Counted from the first letter of the stretch, positions 30,385 through 39,333 are shown. The stretch is DNA of 64,000 bases from Bartonella sp. AU18XJBT (GCF_028618595.1 NZ_JAQITE010000002.1:90196-154195); one strand, 5' to 3'. The notes: generated by a model not told the origin, from the letters alone. Made by a program: numbers and translations.

Positions 30385-30800
30385 GTGTGTTTCGAAAAAT
30401 AAAACGTCATTGAGTTGCATACTTATGTGCGCTTGTTTTAAAGAAATATTTCTCAATGCTCCCCAGCCCATTTCGTGACGCCATTTACGAAGGGTATAAT
30501 GGTAAATTCATTGAGTAATACTATCTTTATGCTTATGAAAGGGAAAGCTAGCATTTATCACACACTTTGCTAGCTCTCAATTTTGTGACAGACTTTGGTA
30601 TGTGAGACGATTCATAAGGAGGCGTTTTTAATCCTTTCTTGTACAGTTTTTATCCACACGGCTTTTCCTGCTTGTAATGTGCAAGGGAATTGTTTCGATT
30701 GATTGCAACATGCAACCGGTTTGGAATGAGAGAATCTTACGATATTCGGGTTTCTTATCCAATATGCGAAATGATGAATTATGTCATACATTAATATATT
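30385..30800 (-). pseudogene. Decayed P4-like integrase remnant, copy D
   Basis: On the minus strand one frame reads YHYTLRKWRHEMGWGALRN then ISLKQAH, a clean match to the arm-binding domain pattern R-R-x-E-M-G-L-G-A-L-R-x-V-S-L-x-x-A-R. Upstream, AGKAVWIKTVQERIKNASL marks the conserved 5' part. The 3' half of the gene is absent. The right end carries the same flank as copies C and E. Confidence 0.75.
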
Positions 30801-31339
30801 GTTCGACTACAGAATTTATAAAATATTCTTTATTTGTCTATGATTCAAAATATCAGATATTTTTTCTGCCAAATTGTTTGCTCAAAATGACTTTCAAAGC
30901 AAAGTTTGGTTTGAAAACTTTAAGAAAGATTTCTCATTTTTTCAGCTTTAAGGAGATTTCTATATAAGTTTTAATGTTTATCATACCGGTTGTCTGTCTT
31001 TAGGCATTTTTTCAATTTAGTCTTGTAAAGGGGTATGAAATGATAACCTACAAATAAGGCTGAAGCTCTGAAAAAGATTTTACTATAAGTTGAGAGAAGA
31101 AAAAAATAGTAAGTATGTCAAAAAACCATAGATGCCTAAATTGTAAACAAAGAGCAAGCGTGATGAAATTGCATGTAATCTTGTTGCAGTCCATGGGGTA
31201 GTGGAGATCTTGTTCTATGTGGTACAAGCGTTCTTTACAATGATGAAAAAACAAATACATAGCTTTCACTTTTGGGCATGTTAAGAATAAAGGTAAAAAC
31301 GTTATTTGTATGAATTTAAATAGAACGGTTACATTTAGT

Positions 31340-31530
31340 TACTCTCAATATTGATAGGAAGCATTTCAGCTTTTAAATAGTTTTATTTATCCACACACAC
31401 TTACTCGTTTGTGAGGTGCAGGGGGCAGTTTTGGTTTCTTTAATATAAAAAGGCTTAAGATAAGAGCATCTTCAATATTGCAAATGAATGAATATAAAAG
31501 ATATTTTTTCATTATAATCAATACATTATA
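31340..31530 (-). repeat. 5'-flank fragment of the integrase element, copy D3
   Basis: Matches the 5' flank only: TTTATCCACACAC..., a GTGAGGTGCAGGG counterpart of TGTAATGTGCAAGGG, AAGATAAGAGCATCTTCAATATT, and an ATAATCAATACATTAT end. It abuts the promoter region of the first hbp gene. Confidence 0.5.
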
Positions 31531-31718
31531 TTTTCATGCTAATAGCACGCGCTTTACACGAAGGGTATTGTGACGCAGATTTTTTTGAAAAATTCATAAA
31601 GAAGAGCAAATGTGGGGAAAAGAGATCATTTGTGCATTGGCATAGTTTAAGTCTTATTTATTACGGATATTACAGATCAAGCAATCCAAGGTGCTTTCAT
31701 TGTTTTTTTTGTTTTTTT

Positions 31719-31743
31719 GATAAGTGTATCATTTTTGCTACAG
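31719..31743 (+). promoter_or_regulatory. H-box upstream of hbp gene 1
   Basis: TGTATCATTTTTGCTACAG lies in a 25-bp element that recurs before every hbp copy in this window. It ends 67 bp before the start codon. In B. quintana this family motif (H-box) has been reported as a target of the iron-responsive regulator Irr; binding here is inferred. Confidence 0.75.
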
Positions 31744-31810
31744 ATATCTGAAGTTTGGGCTCTATATGGAATGATGTGTTCAAATAAATATTCAGCTATG
31801 GAGAGAAAAT

Positions 31811-32644
31811 ATGAATATGAAATGGTTAATAACAGCTTCTGCTTTCGCTTTTGTTTCAGCTTCAGCAGCACAAGCAGCAGATGTTATTGTTCCCCCTAGT
31901 CCAACACCTGTTGCTCCCGTTATTGTTGCTCCAACTTTTTCTTGGACAGGTTTTTATGTTGGGGGCCAGATTGGTGGTTTTTCGGGTAAAACGAAAATGG
32001 ATATCCTCAGTAACGGAAAAAAGATTCCAGCGCCTGATGATCTTTTGCCTAAACTATCTGGTTTCATGGGTGGTCTTTACGCAGGTTCCAACATTGATCT
32101 CGGTAATGGCCTTATTTTAGGTGTTGATACAGATTTCATGTGGTCTAATAAAGATGACACGAAAACAGGAAACACATATGTTATTGCTCCAAATCACATC
32201 AATTATATTAAGAAGATATTAACAGAATCTGGAATTAATATTGGTAAAGATGCGCTTGAAGCTGGTGCTAAACGAACCCACAGTTTCACTTTTAAAGAAA
32301 AGTGGGCTGGTGCGACACGTGTACGTATTGGTTTTGCAGCTGAACGCATTATGCCTTATGTCGCTGGTGGTATCGCTTATACACAGCTTCAAGATAGTGC
32401 ATCGATTTCAATAACAGGGAAAGATTCAGATAAAGTAATAGCTTCTGGTACCTTGTCTGATGAAACAAAGACCCTTGTTGGTTACACCCTTGGTGCTGGT
32501 GTTGATTTAGCAATGACCAATAACGTTATTGTCCGTGCGGAATATCGTTACTCTGATTTTGGAAAAAAGAAATTCTCAAATGATAAATATGAGACTTCTT
32601 ACAAAACCAATGACTTCCGAGTTGGTGTTGCTTACAAATTTTAA
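31811..32644 (+). CDS. Hemin-binding outer membrane protein (Hbp family), gene 1
   Basis: 277-aa member of the Bartonella Hbp/Pap31 group (Omp25/Omp31-like eight-stranded barrels) that bind heme at the cell surface. Signal peptide residues 1-22 (ending SAAQA/ADV). The barrel shows SWTGFYVGGQIGGFSG, GGLYAGSNIDLGNGLILGVDTD-type strands, ATRVRIGFAAERIMPYVAGG, and the terminal FRVGVAYKF with C-terminal phenylalanine required for Bam-dependent insertion. The most variable segment (about residues 110-160) is the predicted surface loop. The start follows GGAGAG. First of four intact paralogs here; it ends in a strong terminator, so it is monocistronic. Confidence 0.93.
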   Translation: MNMKWLITASAFAFVSASAAQAADVIVPPSPTPVAPVIVAPTFSWTGFYVGGQIGGFSGKTKMDILSNGKKIPAPDDLLPKLSGFMGGLYAGSNIDLGNGLILGVDTDFMWSNKDDTKTGNTYVIAPNHINYIKKILTESGINIGKDALEAGAKRTHSFTFKEKWAGATRVRIGFAAERIMPYVAGGIAYTQLQDSASISITGKDSDKVIASGTLSDETKTLVGYTLGAGVDLAMTNNVIVRAEYRYSDFGKKKFSNDKYETSYKTNDFRVGVAYKF

Positions 32645-32661
32645 AAGATGGTAAGTAAAAT

Positions 32662-32701
32662 AACAGAGGCTCTGTCAAAGATAGAGCCTCTGTTGTTTGT
32701 T
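32662..32701 (+). terminator. Terminator of hbp gene 1
   Basis: Perfect 12-bp stem: AACAGAGGCTCT (32662-32673) with AGAGCCTCTGTT (32683-32694), followed by a T-rich GTTTGTTG tract. The same stem and loop recur after hbp gene 2. Confidence 0.85.
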
Positions 32702-32896
32702 GTTATATTATCACATAATACATAATTTATTGTGGATGTGGAAAGATATTATTCAGATTTTATTAAAAAAGATTTTCATAAGCAATAAACAATAATTACA
32801 TTTAAGATCAATAAGTTATTTATATATACAGTTTGTAATTTCTTGCGCAAAACCAGGCTATAAAGCGATTTTGTCTTGGGTATGTTCTCCATTTTC

Positions 32897-32921
32897 TGTG
32901 ACTGTATCATTTTTACTACAG
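32897..32921 (+). promoter_or_regulatory. H-box upstream of hbp gene 2
   Basis: TGTGACTGTATCATTTTTAC followed by TACAG, ending 57 bp before the start codon; same element as at 31719, with A for G in the GCTACAG part. Confidence 0.75.
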
Positions 32922-32978
32922 CTTTTCTTTCTGTAATCTTGTAGCACTGTGCTCATAAATAAATTAGGAGCAAAGTTT

Positions 32979-33797
32979 ATGAATATAAAATCTTTAGTAA
33001 CAACTTCTGTTATCGCTATAGCGGCAGCTTCTGCAGCACAAGCTGCTGATGTTGTCATCCCTCGTGAAACAGCCCCAGCAGTCATCACAGCAGCCCCTGC
33101 CTATTCTTGGACAGGTTTTTATCTTGGTGCTCAGATCGGTGGTCGTTCAATAAAATCTGATAACTTTTCAAACGATTTTAAGTTTTCAGGTATGATCGGT
33201 GGTCTATACACAGGTTACAATATTGATCTCGGCAGTGGTGTAGTCTTTGGCTTGGATACAGATGTCTCTTTTGTTGGTAAAAAAGACACAGTTAATTACG
33301 GTGAACATAGGGTTGGAGGACAAAATAAAACTGCTGAAGGTATTACTAAAATCCTTACAGACGCTAAGATTCCAGTGAAAGATGGTCTAAGAGTTGCAAA
33401 CGGAGATGCATACACCGAAAGTATTACTATTAAAGAAAAGTGGTCTGGTGCTACACGCGTTCGCATTGGTTTTGCTGCTGATCGTATCATGCCTTATATC
33501 GCTGGTGGTGTTGCTTATACGCAAATGCAAGGAATTTCCGCAATTGAAGTGAAAAAAGCTGTTGATACTTCTGCTGATTCTGGTAAATTGGTTGCTTCTG
33601 GTAACGTATATGATGAAACAAAGACCCTTGTTGGTTTCACCCTTGGTGCTGGTGTTGACTTCGCAATGACAGACAATGTTCTGTTGCGTGCAGAATACCG
33701 TTACTCAGACTACGGTAAAAAGAAATACTTTAAAGACACAGCTGAACTTCAATACAGAGTCAATGATTTCCGCGTTGGCGTTGCATACAAATTCTAA
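32979..33797 (+). CDS. Hemin-binding outer membrane protein (Hbp family), gene 2
   Basis: 272-aa Hbp paralog. The ATG at 32979 follows TTAGGAGC and gives the signal peptide MNIKSLVTTSVIAIAAASAA then QA/ADV. Barrel landmarks YSWTGFYLGAQIGG, ATRVRIGFAADRIMPYIAGG, LVGFTLGAGVDFAMTDNVLL and FRVGVAYKF are all present. The region between strands 3 and 4 (about residues 85-130) is unlike the other copies. Its upstream region, leader and downstream terminator are nearly duplicated in the next, broken copy, pointing to a recent tandem duplication of about 1.16 kb. Confidence 0.93.
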   Translation: MNIKSLVTTSVIAIAAASAAQAADVVIPRETAPAVITAAPAYSWTGFYLGAQIGGRSIKSDNFSNDFKFSGMIGGLYTGYNIDLGSGVVFGLDTDVSFVGKKDTVNYGEHRVGGQNKTAEGITKILTDAKIPVKDGLRVANGDAYTESITIKEKWSGATRVRIGFAADRIMPYIAGGVAYTQMQGISAIEVKKAVDTSADSGKLVASGNVYDETKTLVGFTLGAGVDFAMTDNVLLRAEYRYSDYGKKKYFKDTAELQYRVNDFRVGVAYKF

Positions 33798-33824
33798 TTT
33801 CGTAAAAAACGAAATAAACTTCCA

Positions 33825-33860
33825 AGAGGCTCTGTCAAAGACAGAGCCTCTATTATTTTC
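33825..33860 (+). terminator. Terminator of hbp gene 2
   Basis: Eleven-bp perfect stem: AGAGGCTCTGT (33825-33835) with ACAGAGCCTCT (33841-33851), then ATTATTTTC. Stem sequence shared with the terminator of gene 1. Confidence 0.85.
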
Positions 33861-34055
33861 TGTTGTTATATATTACATACCCTATATTTGTTGGGGCTGG
33901 AAAAGATATTATTCAGACTTCCTTAAAAAGATTTTTATAAACGCCAGAAAATAATTACGCAGTAAAATCAAAGGCTTATACGTACTTATAACTTACAACT
34001 TCTTGCGAAAAGTGAAGTTATAAAATGATTTTATCTTGCGTCATCTTTCGCTTCC

Positions 34056-34080
34056 TATGATTGTATCATGTTGACTACAG
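34056..34080 (+). promoter_or_regulatory. H-box upstream of the broken hbp copy
   Basis: TATGATTGTATCATGTTGAC followed by TACAG, ending 57 bp before the pseudogene start. It has drifted more than the others (ATGTTGAC for ATTTTTGC), in line with loss of function. Confidence 0.65.
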
Positions 34081-34137
34081 TGTTTCTTCGCTTAATCTTA
34101 TAACACCGTGCTCATAAATAAATTAGGAGCAAAGTTT

Positions 34138-34973
34138 ATGAATACAAAATCTTTAGTCACAACTTCTATTATCGCTATGATAGCAGCTTCTGCGGCACAA
34201 GCTGCTGATATTATCGTTCTTCGTGAAAAAGCCCCAGCAGTTATCACAGCCCTTTCGTTTTCTTGGATAGATTTTTATCTTGGTAGTCAAGTTAGCAACT
34301 TTTTAAGTCAAAGTTGATGTATTTGATTTAGAAGCAAAAGAAAAAACTTCATAAAGATGGACTACCTAAGCCTTCAGGTTTCATAGGTGGTATTTATTTA
34401 GGTTCCAACGTAGATCTTAGAAATGTCCTCATTCTAGATGTTAAAACCGATGTAGTCTGGATAGACCAAGGAGAGACGAAGACGGTCTCAAAGATTCTTA
34501 CGATTGATAAATTTGATGATTTTAATGATGAATTTGAAGATGCTGGTGTTACATTGGATGAAAATGAAAAGTTTCAAAAGGGTAACACAGCAGTGTGTCG
34601 CATTGGTTTAAAAGGAAAAAGGTCTGGTGAAACACGGGTTCGTGTAGGCTTTTTCGTCGCTGATCGTATTATGCCTTATGTTGCCGGTAGTATTGCTTAT
34701 GCGTAAATACAGGGTGTTGGTAAAATTTCAGGAACAAAAAAATCGGCAAATGATAAACCAAGTAAAGCAGTTTCTGCTACGGTATTTGATAAAACAACAG
34801 CGATGGTGGTTTTCACTCTTGGTGGTGGTATAGATTTTTCGATGACAAATCATATTCTGCTTCGTGCGGAATACCGTTATTTAGACTTTGGTAAGAAGGA
34901 ATTAAAAAAGGGTTATCTTAAACTAGGCTACAAAAGCAATGACTTTCATAGAGGTGTCGCGTACAAGGTTTAA
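34138..34973 (+). pseudogene. Frameshifted Hbp family gene
   Basis: Starts with a normal leader (MNTKSLVTTSIIAMIAASAA then QAAD) and SWIDFYLGSQVSNF, then hits a stop at 34315-34317 after a frameshift near the phrase SNFLSQS. Homology continues in other frames: GFIGGIYLGSNVDLRNVLIL, ETRVRVGFFVADRIMPYVAG, then an in-frame TAA where AYAQIQGV is expected (near 34706), and finally RAEYRYLDFGKK ending YKV and TAA at 34971. Closest to gene 4 (35155) in its loop region and to gene 2 in its leader and upstream sequence, so it looks like a hybrid. Confidence 0.9.
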
Positions 34974-35074
34974 TTTTATCAAAAGCGCAATTATGAATAA
35001 AAAGTATTAATAAAAAATTAAATTTTCAAGAGATCTTGACTTTTAAAAAACCCTGTTTTCTGGGTTTTTATTTG

Positions 35075-35099
35075 TATGACTGTGACATTTTTGCTACAG
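35075..35099 (+). promoter_or_regulatory. H-box upstream of hbp gene 4
   Basis: TATGACTGTGACATTTTTGC followed by TACAG, ending 55 bp before the start codon. A weak hairpin with TAAAAAACCC/GGGTTTTTA arms (35044-35070) lies just upstream and may terminate any transcript from the broken copy. Confidence 0.75.
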
Positions 35100-35154
35100 C
35101 TTTTTTATCTATAATCTTGTAAGGTCATTTTATAGTTAATTTAGGAGCAAAATT

Positions 35155-36045
35155 ATGAATACAAAATATTTAATAGCAACGTCTGTTGCCACTTTAATTT
35201 CAGCTTCTGCAGCACAAGCTGCTGATGTGATAATCCCTCATGAAGCTGCGCCTGCAGTTATTGCAGCAGCCCCTTCATTTTCTTGGACAGGTTTTTATCT
35301 TGGTGGTCAAGTTGGCAACTTTTCGAGCAAAACCAAAGTAACTATTCCAGGAGCAGACAAAGAACTTTTCAAAAAAGATAACACACCTAGTCCTTCTGGT
35401 TTCATGGGTGGTATTTATGCAGGGTCTAACGTAGACCTCGGAAATGGTCTCATTCTCGGTGTTGAAACCGATGCAGTTTGGGCAGGCCGTGAAGAATCAA
35501 AAAAAGCCCGTGAATTGACTCTTACTGAAAAAGATGCAGCAAATTTTAATGCTTCCCTTGAAAAAGCTAAGATTGAATTAAAAGGTCAGCAACAGTTTCA
35601 AAAAGATGACAAGGTAACAGAAACGCACAGTTACAAAGAAAAATGGTCTGGTGCTACACGCGTCCGTATCGGTTTTGCTGCTGTTGACCGTATTATGCCT
35701 TATGTTGCTGGCGGTATTGCCTATGCGCAGGTGCAGGGCATTCAATCCGTTGCAGGAAAAGGAAAGAGAGCTAAAGTTGAGCAGAAAGTTGATGGGGGTG
35801 AAAAAGAGCCATCAGTAGAAAATAAGCAAAATATAGATTTGACTGGTGGTGCTTGGGCTGATGAAACGAAGACAATGGTTGGTTTTACTATTGGCGGCGG
35901 TGTTGACTTTGCAATGACAGACAATGTTCTTTTACGTGCAGAATACCGTTACTCTGATTTTGGTAAAAAGAAATTCGCAAACGATACACGTGAATTCAAT
36001 TACAAAACCAATGACTTCCGTGTAGGTGTCGCTTACAAATTCTAA
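35155..36045 (+). CDS. Hemin-binding outer membrane protein (Hbp family), gene 4
   Basis: 296-aa intact paralog. Signal peptide MNTKYLIATSVATLISASAA then QA/ADV; start after TTAGGAGC. Barrel landmarks FSWTGFYLGGQVGNF, GGIYAGSNVDLGNGLILGVE, ATRVRIGFAAVDRIMPYVAG and FRVGVAYKF. It has two charged insertions: a Lys/Glu-rich loop around residues 120-160 and a second Lys/Glu loop near residues 200-225 (GKRAKVEQKVDGGEKEPS), both predicted to face outward. Followed by its own terminator. Confidence 0.93.
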   Translation: MNTKYLIATSVATLISASAAQAADVIIPHEAAPAVIAAAPSFSWTGFYLGGQVGNFSSKTKVTIPGADKELFKKDNTPSPSGFMGGIYAGSNVDLGNGLILGVETDAVWAGREESKKARELTLTEKDAANFNASLEKAKIELKGQQQFQKDDKVTETHSYKEKWSGATRVRIGFAAVDRIMPYVAGGIAYAQVQGIQSVAGKGKRAKVEQKVDGGEKEPSVENKQNIDLTGGAWADETKTMVGFTIGGGVDFAMTDNVLLRAEYRYSDFGKKKFANDTREFNYKTNDFRVGVAYKF

Positions 36046-36079
36046 TTTCGTAAAAATGAAATTAGAAGCATAAAAAATA

Positions 36080-36112
36080 CTAAGGCCTCGTTTTACGAGG
36101 CCTTTATTTTAT
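36080..36112 (+). terminator. Terminator of hbp gene 4
   Basis: Nine-bp perfect stem AAGGCCTCG (36082-36090) with CGAGGCCTT (36096-36104), loop TTTTA, followed by TATTTTATT. Confidence 0.85.
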
Positions 36113-36239
36113 TCGCTCACTATTCTATCTCTCTTAATCCCTTCTATTTTTTATTGACATCATTTTGTGTCATAAGACTTTAAAGAAAAAATCTGTATAT
36201 TATAGAGGGCGAATTGGTGGTATATATGGATTTTATAGC

Positions 36240-37040
36240 GACTGATTACATAAAATCTTATATCATGGCTATCATTTTACGCCTAAGTGAAAAGTATTCA
36301 ATTAATCTCAGAAATAGGAAAAGATCATAACCAGTGACTAACTTTATTCTGCATATGCCAGATTAGAGCGAGCGTATTGTGTATATCTGTTGGAGTAAGC
36401 TTTGGGAAATACAGTCTCATTGGGGAAGAATATGAAGATGTAAAGATAGAAATCAGTTTCCAACTTTACCATTTTCTTTTAATTTAGCTTTATGATTTTC
36501 AAAAGTATTTAGAGCAATGTCTTCTAAATAATGAAAATGAAGATGACGCATTGTCTTACGTTTTTGTTTATTACATTCTTTTTATGGGATCACACTCCTC
36601 ATGCAAAACAGAACGCCCCAAACGGAATACACTTGTTGTTGTGTATTCACACATTTGTTTTAAAGAAATATTTTTCCAAGTACATCAAGCCCACTTCATG
36701 TCAGTATCCGTGAGTGATATAAGACGGTAAAACCTCCCAATGAAATAATATAAAATCTATAGAGCACCACTATCTTTACACTCTTAATCAAAAGAGCCAG
36801 CTAGCATCATCATACAACTTTGCCAGCCACCAATGTTGTGGACAGACCTTGGCTGTTAAAAGCGTTCATAAGAGGCATTTAAAATTCTTTTAATGTTTTT
36901 ATCCGCAGACTGTTTCCGCTATCGAGAGATATGGTTTTGATTAATAAAACATGGAACAGGTTTTAAATGATAGAATCCTACAGTATTAGTTTTTTCATTC
37001 AATATGAAAACAATAAATTATCCTTATAAATTAAACCGAT
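36240..37040 (-). pseudogene. Decayed P4-like tyrosine integrase, copy E (longest)
   Basis: Extends furthest into the gene. On the minus strand: FRLGRSVLHEE, KQKRKTMRHLHFHYLEDIAL, NTFENHKAKLKENGKVGN, LHLHILPQ and then LTPTDIHNTLALIWHMQNK. The last segment is the P4-integrase core-binding pattern (I/L-T-P-T-D-I-x-x-T-L-x-P-I-W-x-x-K). Several stops and frameshifts are present and the catalytic domain is missing. The 5' flank runs to about 37040. The copy lies between hbp gene 4 and the 3' hbp fragment. Confidence 0.75.
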
Positions 37041-37179
37041 GCGTCATGATGAAGATATTTACGCAAAGAATCTAAAAGTTTTTTTTATGAGTGTTTGAAT
37101 AAGTCCTTTGTTTTTCTTAATTTTAGATACAAAATACTATCGCTAAAGCACCAAAAGTAGATCATGTTGATAAATAGAT

Positions 37180-37353
37180 GAAACTTTGATGGCGCTTGGT
37201 TTTAAAAAAGGCAACATTTGATTTCACTGTTTGCACAGGCATTGATTTTGCAATAACAGATGATAGTTTATTACATGCAGAATACGGTTATTCAGATTTC
37301 GGTAAAAAGAAATTTATAAAGAATATTATCATTAACAGTTATGCAAAAATTTA
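37180..37353 (+). pseudogene. 3' fragment of an Hbp gene
   Basis: Only the last quarter of an hbp gene remains: FTVCTGIDFAITDDSLLHAE then YGYSDFGKKKF matches GFTIGGGVDFAMTDNVLLRA and YRYSDFGKKKF. The end NSYAKI-stop corresponds to the VAYKF terminus. The 5' part is gone, replaced by integrase copy E and unassigned sequence, which suggests an insertion or deletion removed it. Confidence 0.8.
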
Positions 37354-37470
37354 ATGAAAATGAATCCAACTTTAAGACACATAATTCTAGTGTGATTTAG
37401 TTTACGAATTTTCATTGAATGCAAAATTAAAAGTTTAAGAAGCTTTATTTTCAAAAAATCTTTATTTTTT

Positions 37471-37495
37471 TGTGAGTGTGTTATTTTTGCTACAG
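37471..37495 (+). promoter_or_regulatory. H-box upstream of the His-rich hbp gene
   Basis: TGTGAGTGTGTTATTTTTGC followed by TACAG, ending 56 bp before the start codon. Conservation of this element and spacing implies the unusual gene is regulated like its paralogs. Confidence 0.75.
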
Positions 37496-37551
37496 ATCTT
37501 TCAAAAAAGATGCTCTATATACATTTCATTTTGGATATTTGGAGAGATTTT

Positions 37552-39312
37552 ATGAATACAAAACGTTTAATAACAGCGTCTATTTTTTCTTTAATTTCAG
37601 CGTCTACAGCGCTAGCTGCTGATGTTATGATTCCTCATCAGCCAGCATCATCGACTTCTTCTACCATTGTTGCACCTACTTTTTCATGGACAGGTCTTTA
37701 TTTAGGTGTCCAAGCTGGTGGTTTTTCGAGCAAAGCTGATATGGCTCTTGTTGGTCAAGAAAAGAGTTTTCCACTAGATAAAGAGTTCTCTCCTAAACTT
37801 TCAGGTTTTGTAGGTGGTTTTTATGCTGGTTCTAATATTGACCTCGGTGATAACTTTGTTTTTGGTGTCGATACGGATTTAATGATATCTGGTAAAAAAC
37901 ACACAAAGACCATTACCATAGGTGCGGCTGATAACACTACAGTAGAAAATGCAGTCGTAAGATCCCGCAGATCTGCAAACCCACAAACGCCTCCAGCAAC
38001 ACAAGCACAACAAATCGCTTCAGGAGGATCTGCTGTTGCAGGAACACCTACACCAGCAAAACCTGCGTCAGCAACACCTGTTAGTGCAGGAGCTACAGCA
38101 GTAGGGACTCCAGTAGCAGGATCCGTGTCAGGAAAATCTGTTACAACGCAATCCAGTCCAGCACAACATAGATCAGTAAATACAGTTCAATCGTCACAAG
38201 CAGGAGCGGCACAATCAAATCAAGCAGCAACTGGAAAGTCTAACAATGTTAATGAAACAGCAGGAAAAACATTGACGGCGGAAGGAACATCAGGAGTTTC
38301 AACACCAGCATCAAAAACACCATCTGCATCGCCAGTAGCACAATCATCCCCCTCTAAAACAGTGCAAGCGGTATCATCCTCATTGGGAAGATCAGATACA
38401 GGAGGGGCAACGGTAGGTCAGGTAGGTAGATCACAGCCAGCTGCACCTAAACCGACATCCCATACAACAGGAGCAGGAACATCAGTGCAGTCAGCATCGC
38501 GATCAGCTACTGTCTCAGTAGTGCCTGCACCAGTAAAACCTACAGTAACTGTACCAGCAAGCACGCCAGTAGCAAAAGCGTCTACATCGGTACAATCATC
38601 ATCACAACCATCAGCAGTAGAAAAAACAGTACCGAGTGCACCACTTGTACTCGCGAGATCAGGATCATCCTCTGAATCAGCGACAGCTTCCAATGGAACA
38701 AGCGGAGCGCAACACGGAGGTCATCATGGCGTCCATGGTAGTGGAAGTACTAATCCGCATGGTGCATCTCATGCAGGTGGACATGGTTCTGGCGCTCATG
38801 CGCATGGTGCTAATCCACATGCTTCTCGTTCTCATGGTGCACAAAGTACACAAGCGGTGGATAAGAACGATTCCAGTGTATATGGTATAGAACAAATGAA
38901 AAAGATGGCTTCTGAACTTGGTCTTGAGCAAGAGGATGAAGTTGAAACTTTAAGTCATACTTTCAAACAAAATTGGGGTGGTGCTACACGGGTACGTATT
39001 GGTTTTGCTGCTGATCGCTTTATGCCTTATCTTGCTGGGGGTATTGCTTATGGGCAGTTCCAAGACACTGTATCAATATCCGTTAAGGATGACGATGGAA
39101 GAGTCGTTTCTTCTAAGAACTTAGCTGATGAAACAAAAACCATGATTGGTTACACACTTGGTGGTGGCGTTGATTTCTCGCTTCTGGATAATGTGATTGT
39201 ACGTGCAGAATATCGTTACTCTGATTTTGGTAAAAAGAAATTTGCAAAGGAAAAACTTGAAGTTAACTACAAAACCAATGATTTCCGTGTTGGTGTAGCT
39301 TATAAATTCTAA
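37552..39312 (+). CDS. Hbp family outer membrane protein with a large His-rich low-complexity insertion
   Basis: 586 aa, about twice the size of its paralogs. The ATG at 37552 follows GGAGAG and gives signal peptide MNTKRLITASIFSLISASTA then LA/ADV. Residues 23-130 and 450-586 are an ordinary Hbp barrel (FSWTGLYLGVQAGGF, GGFYAGSNIDLGDNFVFGVD, ATRVRIGFAADRFMPYLAGG, FRVGVAYKF). Between them, about residues 135-440, lies an Ala/Ser/Thr/Pro/Val/Gly-rich stretch replacing the variable surface loop. It ends in a histidine-rich segment (about residues 385-431) with 11 histidines in units such as GGHHGVHG and GAHAHGANPHAS. The insert keeps the frame and shows no frameshift. Surface display and heme or metal binding by the histidines are inferences. 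Confidence 0.93.
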   Translation: MNTKRLITASIFSLISASTALAADVMIPHQPASSTSSTIVAPTFSWTGLYLGVQAGGFSSKADMALVGQEKSFPLDKEFSPKLSGFVGGFYAGSNIDLGDNFVFGVDTDLMISGKKHTKTITIGAADNTTVENAVVRSRRSANPQTPPATQAQQIASGGSAVAGTPTPAKPASATPVSAGATAVGTPVAGSVSGKSVTTQSSPAQHRSVNTVQSSQAGAAQSNQAATGKSNNVNETAGKTLTAEGTSGVSTPASKTPSASPVAQSSPSKTVQAVSSSLGRSDTGGATVGQVGRSQPAAPKPTSHTTGAGTSVQSASRSATVSVVPAPVKPTVTVPASTPVAKASTSVQSSSQPSAVEKTVPSAPLVLARSGSSSESATASNGTSGAQHGGHHGVHGSGSTNPHGASHAGGHGSGAHAHGANPHASRSHGAQSTQAVDKNDSSVYGIEQMKKMASELGLEQEDEVETLSHTFKQNWGGATRVRIGFAADRFMPYLAGGIAYGQFQDTVSISVKDDDGRVVSSKNLADETKTMIGYTLGGGVDFSLLDNVIVRAEYRYSDFGKKKFAKEKLEVNYKTNDFRVGVAYKF

Positions 39313-39333
39313 TTTTTTAAAGAGTAAATTTCT

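Larger units (their letters stand above)
29894..31810. other. 1.9-kb debris region upstream of the hbp cluster
   Basis: No intact gene. From left to right it holds copy 2 of repeat family 2 (30130-30330), integrase remnant D (30385-30800), integrase flank D3 (31340-31530) and the H-box of the first hbp gene (31719-31743). Open frames of 60-96 codons here lie inside the debris and lack support. Confidence 0.6.

Noticed and set aside
30677..30967. 96-codon plus-strand frame
   Set aside because: It runs antisense through the conserved flank of integrase remnant D; other copies of the flank do not keep this frame open.
38418..38693. 91-codon minus-strand frame rich in Asp, Ala, Thr and Val
   Set aside because: It is antisense to the low-complexity insertion of the His-rich hbp gene; the openness is a by-product of its biased codons.
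37950..38870. Possible CRISPR-like or simple tandem repeat array
   Set aside because: The repeats are short degenerate codon-level words inside an intact reading frame, without direct repeats of constant length and spacer.
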